Below are positions 32,131-33,876 of a stretch of 33,876 nt of DNA, piece by piece. The translations under genes and the position numbers were made by a program. The stretch spans positions 1 to 33,876 of the forward strand of contig PWWP01000163.1 of assembly GCA_003562075.1 (NCBI GenBank), written 5' to 3'. Within the stretch, counting starts at the first letter, position 1; the number at the start of each line of letters is the position of its first letter. Origin of the DNA: Gemmatimonadota bacterium. Its GTDB lineage: Bacteria; Gemmatimonadota; Gemmatimonadetes; Longimicrobiales; Gaopeijiaceae. The notes beneath the pieces were generated by a model. That model was not told the origin of the DNA, made no database searches, and saw nothing but the letters and a program-made list of their open reading frames with translations.

Positions 32131-33876
32131 ATGCGCATTCCAATTGTGCTTGCAGCCGTGGCCCTCGCTCTCTGGCTGGCGGCGCCGGTCGTGGTGGAGG
32201 CCCAGACCGGGACGGTGTCGGGGAGGGTTCTTTCCGATGACGGTTCCCCGGTTTCAGGAGCGCAGGTCAGTGTGATGGGTACGGGGCGGGGTGCCCTGAC
32301 CAACGCGCGTGGTGCATTCAACATCGGGAATGTCCCGACCGGGGCCCACACACTTCAGGTCCAGTCCCTGGGGTACTCCACTGCCGAGATCTCCATCGAG
32401 GTGGTAGAAGGGGGAACGGTGAACGAGACTCTACGGGTGTCGCCGGAAGCGGTGATCATGGAGGGGATCCATGTGACGGTGGGATCCCGGACAGGTATCA
32501 CCGCCGCAGACGAACTGGTGGTCCCGGTGGATGTATACTCCCGTGCGGAGCTGGAACTGGCATCCCCACAACTGGAGATGGGGACGGTACTCTCGGAACT
32601 CTCTCCCTCGGTGTACTTTCCTCGGCCCCAGATCGCCGATCTGACCTCCGGGATCCGACCCTTTCAACTTCGAGGGCTGAGCCCGGACCACTCCCTGGTC
32701 CTGGTCAACGGGAAGCGGCGCCACTCCACCGCCATTGTCCACGTCTTCGGTGCCGCGTCCGGTGGCTCGGGCTCCAGCGGTGTGGACATGAATGCACTGG
32801 TTCCGTCAGCGTTGGGCGGAATGGAGATTCTCCGGGACGGGGCTGCAGCCCAATATGGCTCTGATGCCATTGCCGGGGTGGTCAACGTCCAGCTTCGGGA
32901 CGATATCCACGCGCCAGAATTCAATCTCACCCTGGGGCAGTACCGACCATCGGATTTCGATCCCGATGGAGAGCGGATCGAGGCGTCGGGGAGCTGGGGG
33001 TTTGGTCTGGGAGAGGATCGTGGGACCATGGTCATCTCCGGCATGTACTCCCATCGAGAGCCCACCTTCCGTTCCGGAGCGGACCCCCGGGATCAGGTCG
33101 TTCCCGGCGATGCAGATGTGACGGAGCGGGACAGCGAGGGGATCCTCCGGGTGGTGGAAAAGCGTAACCAGGCTCCTCAGCCAAACCATCTCACCGGGGA
33201 CGGTGAGACCGACAACGTGGGCTTCTTCCTCAATTCCAGCTACGATCTGCGAGGCGATGGGGCGCACAACCTCTATGCCTTCGGGGGATACAGCTGGCGG
33301 CGGGACCTCTCCTCCGGCTTCTATCGTCGGGGGATCGACAATCGGAACTGGCCCGAAATCCATTCGGTAGGCTTTCTCCCTAGCTTCCGCGGGGAGACCT
33401 CGGACCTGCAGGCCGTGCTGGGCCTGGAGGGCTTTGCCGGAGACTGGGCCTACGATCTGAGTGGGCAGTGGGGTCGGAACCGGCTGGACACGGACATCTA
33501 CAATTCCTTGAACGTGTCTTTGGGGCCGTGCCTGGATTCTCCCTGTGCTCCCGGACCATGGCCTGCCGGGGTCGATCCCATCCCCAACAAGACCGACATG
33601 TATGCCGGCGCTGTAGCGGCCAATCAGGGGATCCTGGCGGCCGACGTGGTCCGGGAGGGGGAGATCGGGACCCACTCCCCCTTGAACGTGGCCCTGGGAA
33701 CCGCCTTCCGAGCCGATAACTTCCAGCTTCATGCCGGAGAACCGGCGTCGTGGGTGAATGGGGGGCACCTGAACCGAAGTGGCGGAGTGGCTGCGCCGGG
33801 AGCTCAGGTCTTCACCGGATTCCGGCCGGACCAGGAGGTGGATGAGTGGCGAACCAATGTCGGGGTCTACGCCGAC
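32131..33876 (+). CDS. TonB-dependent outer-membrane receptor, 3' end beyond the window
   Basis: The frame is open from the ATG at 32131 to the last base (582 codons seen), so the C-terminal barrel is incomplete. Residues 1-24 are a signal peptide ending VVEAQ. About 25-105 form a carboxypeptidase-regulatory-like domain (VSGRVLSDDGSPVSGAQV to VQSLGYSTAEI). The plug domain at about 115-255 has PFQLRGLSPDHSLVLVNGKRR and MEILRDGAAAQYGSDAIAGVVNV. Barrel strands follow, with GFFLNSSYDLRG and YAFGGYSWRRDLSSGFY. The family imports iron complexes, cobalamin, glycans or other ligands with TonB energy; the ligand is not evident and no SusD-like partner is visible in the window. GGAGG lies four bases before the ATG. 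Confidence 0.93.
   Translation, partial: MRIPIVLAAVALALWLAAPVVVEAQTGTVSGRVLSDDGSPVSGAQVSVMGTGRGALTNARGAFNIGNVPTGAHTLQVQSLGYSTAEISIEVVEGGTVNETLRVSPEAVIMEGIHVTVGSRTGITAADELVVPVDVYSRAELELASPQLEMGTVLSELSPSVYFPRPQIADLTSGIRPFQLRGLSPDHSLVLVNGKRRHSTAIVHVFGAASGGSGSSGVDMNALVPSALGGMEILRDGAAAQYGSDAIAGVVNVQLRDDIHAPEFNLTLGQYRPSDFDPDGERIEASGSWGFGLGEDRGTMVISGMYSHREPTFRSGADPRDQVVPGDADVTERDSEGILRVVEKRNQAPQPNHLTGDGETDNVGFFLNSSYDLRGDGAHNLYAFGGYSWRRDLSSGFYRRGIDNRNWPEIHSVGFLPSFRGETSDLQAVLGLEGFAGDWAYDLSGQWGRNRLDTDIYNSLNVSLGPCLDSPCAPGPWPAGVDPIPNKTDMYAGAVAANQGILAADVVREGEIGTHSPLNVALGTAFRADNFQLHAGEPASWVNGGHLNRSGGVAAPGAQVFTGFRPDQEVDEWRTNVGVYAD

Overview
The window is 33.9 kb of GC-rich, densely coding bacterial chromosome, with no RNA gene, insertion sequence, phage gene or CRISPR array that I could support. 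The protein set points to Gemmatimonadota or a close relative: a TonB-dependent receptor with a carboxypeptidase-regulatory-like N-terminus, a protease/PD40-propeller/outer-membrane-barrel fusion, a DUF4403 protein, a D-threonine-aldolase-type enzyme and a LemA/M48 pair. This assignment is inferred from gene families and base composition; no marker gene is present. The cell is Gram-negative (Mla lipid transport, TonB receptor, outer-membrane barrel).

Left part (1-9 kb). A PAS-PAS-GAF sensor kinase overlaps an MgtC/DUF4010 membrane protein. They converge on a tandem universal stress protein across a perfect 21-bp inverted repeat. A secreted orphan protein and a eukaryote-type deoxyribose-phosphate aldolase (deoC) follow on the plus strand. 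Facing them on the minus strand are a D-threonine-aldolase/D-serine-dehydratase-like PLP enzyme and ridA, a plausible eneamine-producing and eneamine-clearing pair.

Middle (9-22 kb). A 1045-residue envelope protein (zinc-protease-like domain, beta-propeller, outer-membrane barrel) is read on the plus strand behind a cluster of CATGG/CCATG dyads. Everything from 12.5 to 22.2 kb is on the minus strand. In transcription order it is: an M20-type hydrolase homologue lacking several metal ligands, overlapping pncB; then a beta-propeller lipoprotein with a His/Asp/Met-rich loop, a membrane sensor kinase and an odd response regulator (degenerate Hpt, MshEN-like, REC); then mlaE-mlaF-mlaD. The lipoprotein-kinase-regulator unit is the best candidate for an undescribed system: a possible envelope metal or redox sensor whose regulator has no DNA-binding domain.

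Right part (22-34 kb). osmC, a CNNM/CorC-type CBS membrane protein and an overlapping FAD/NAD oxidoreductase run on the plus strand. They face a minus-strand stretch with lspA-mscS, a DUF4403 protein, and lemA coupled to an M48 protease carrying a C-terminal TerB-like extension. A 406-bp divergent region with an AT-rich patch separates lemA from a TonB-dependent receptor gene that runs off the right edge.

Many neighbours are translationally coupled by short overlaps: kinase/mgtC, mlaE/mlaF, mlaF/mlaD, kinase/response regulator, M20/pncB, corC-like/oxidoreductase and lemA/M48. These overlaps define most of the operons called here.
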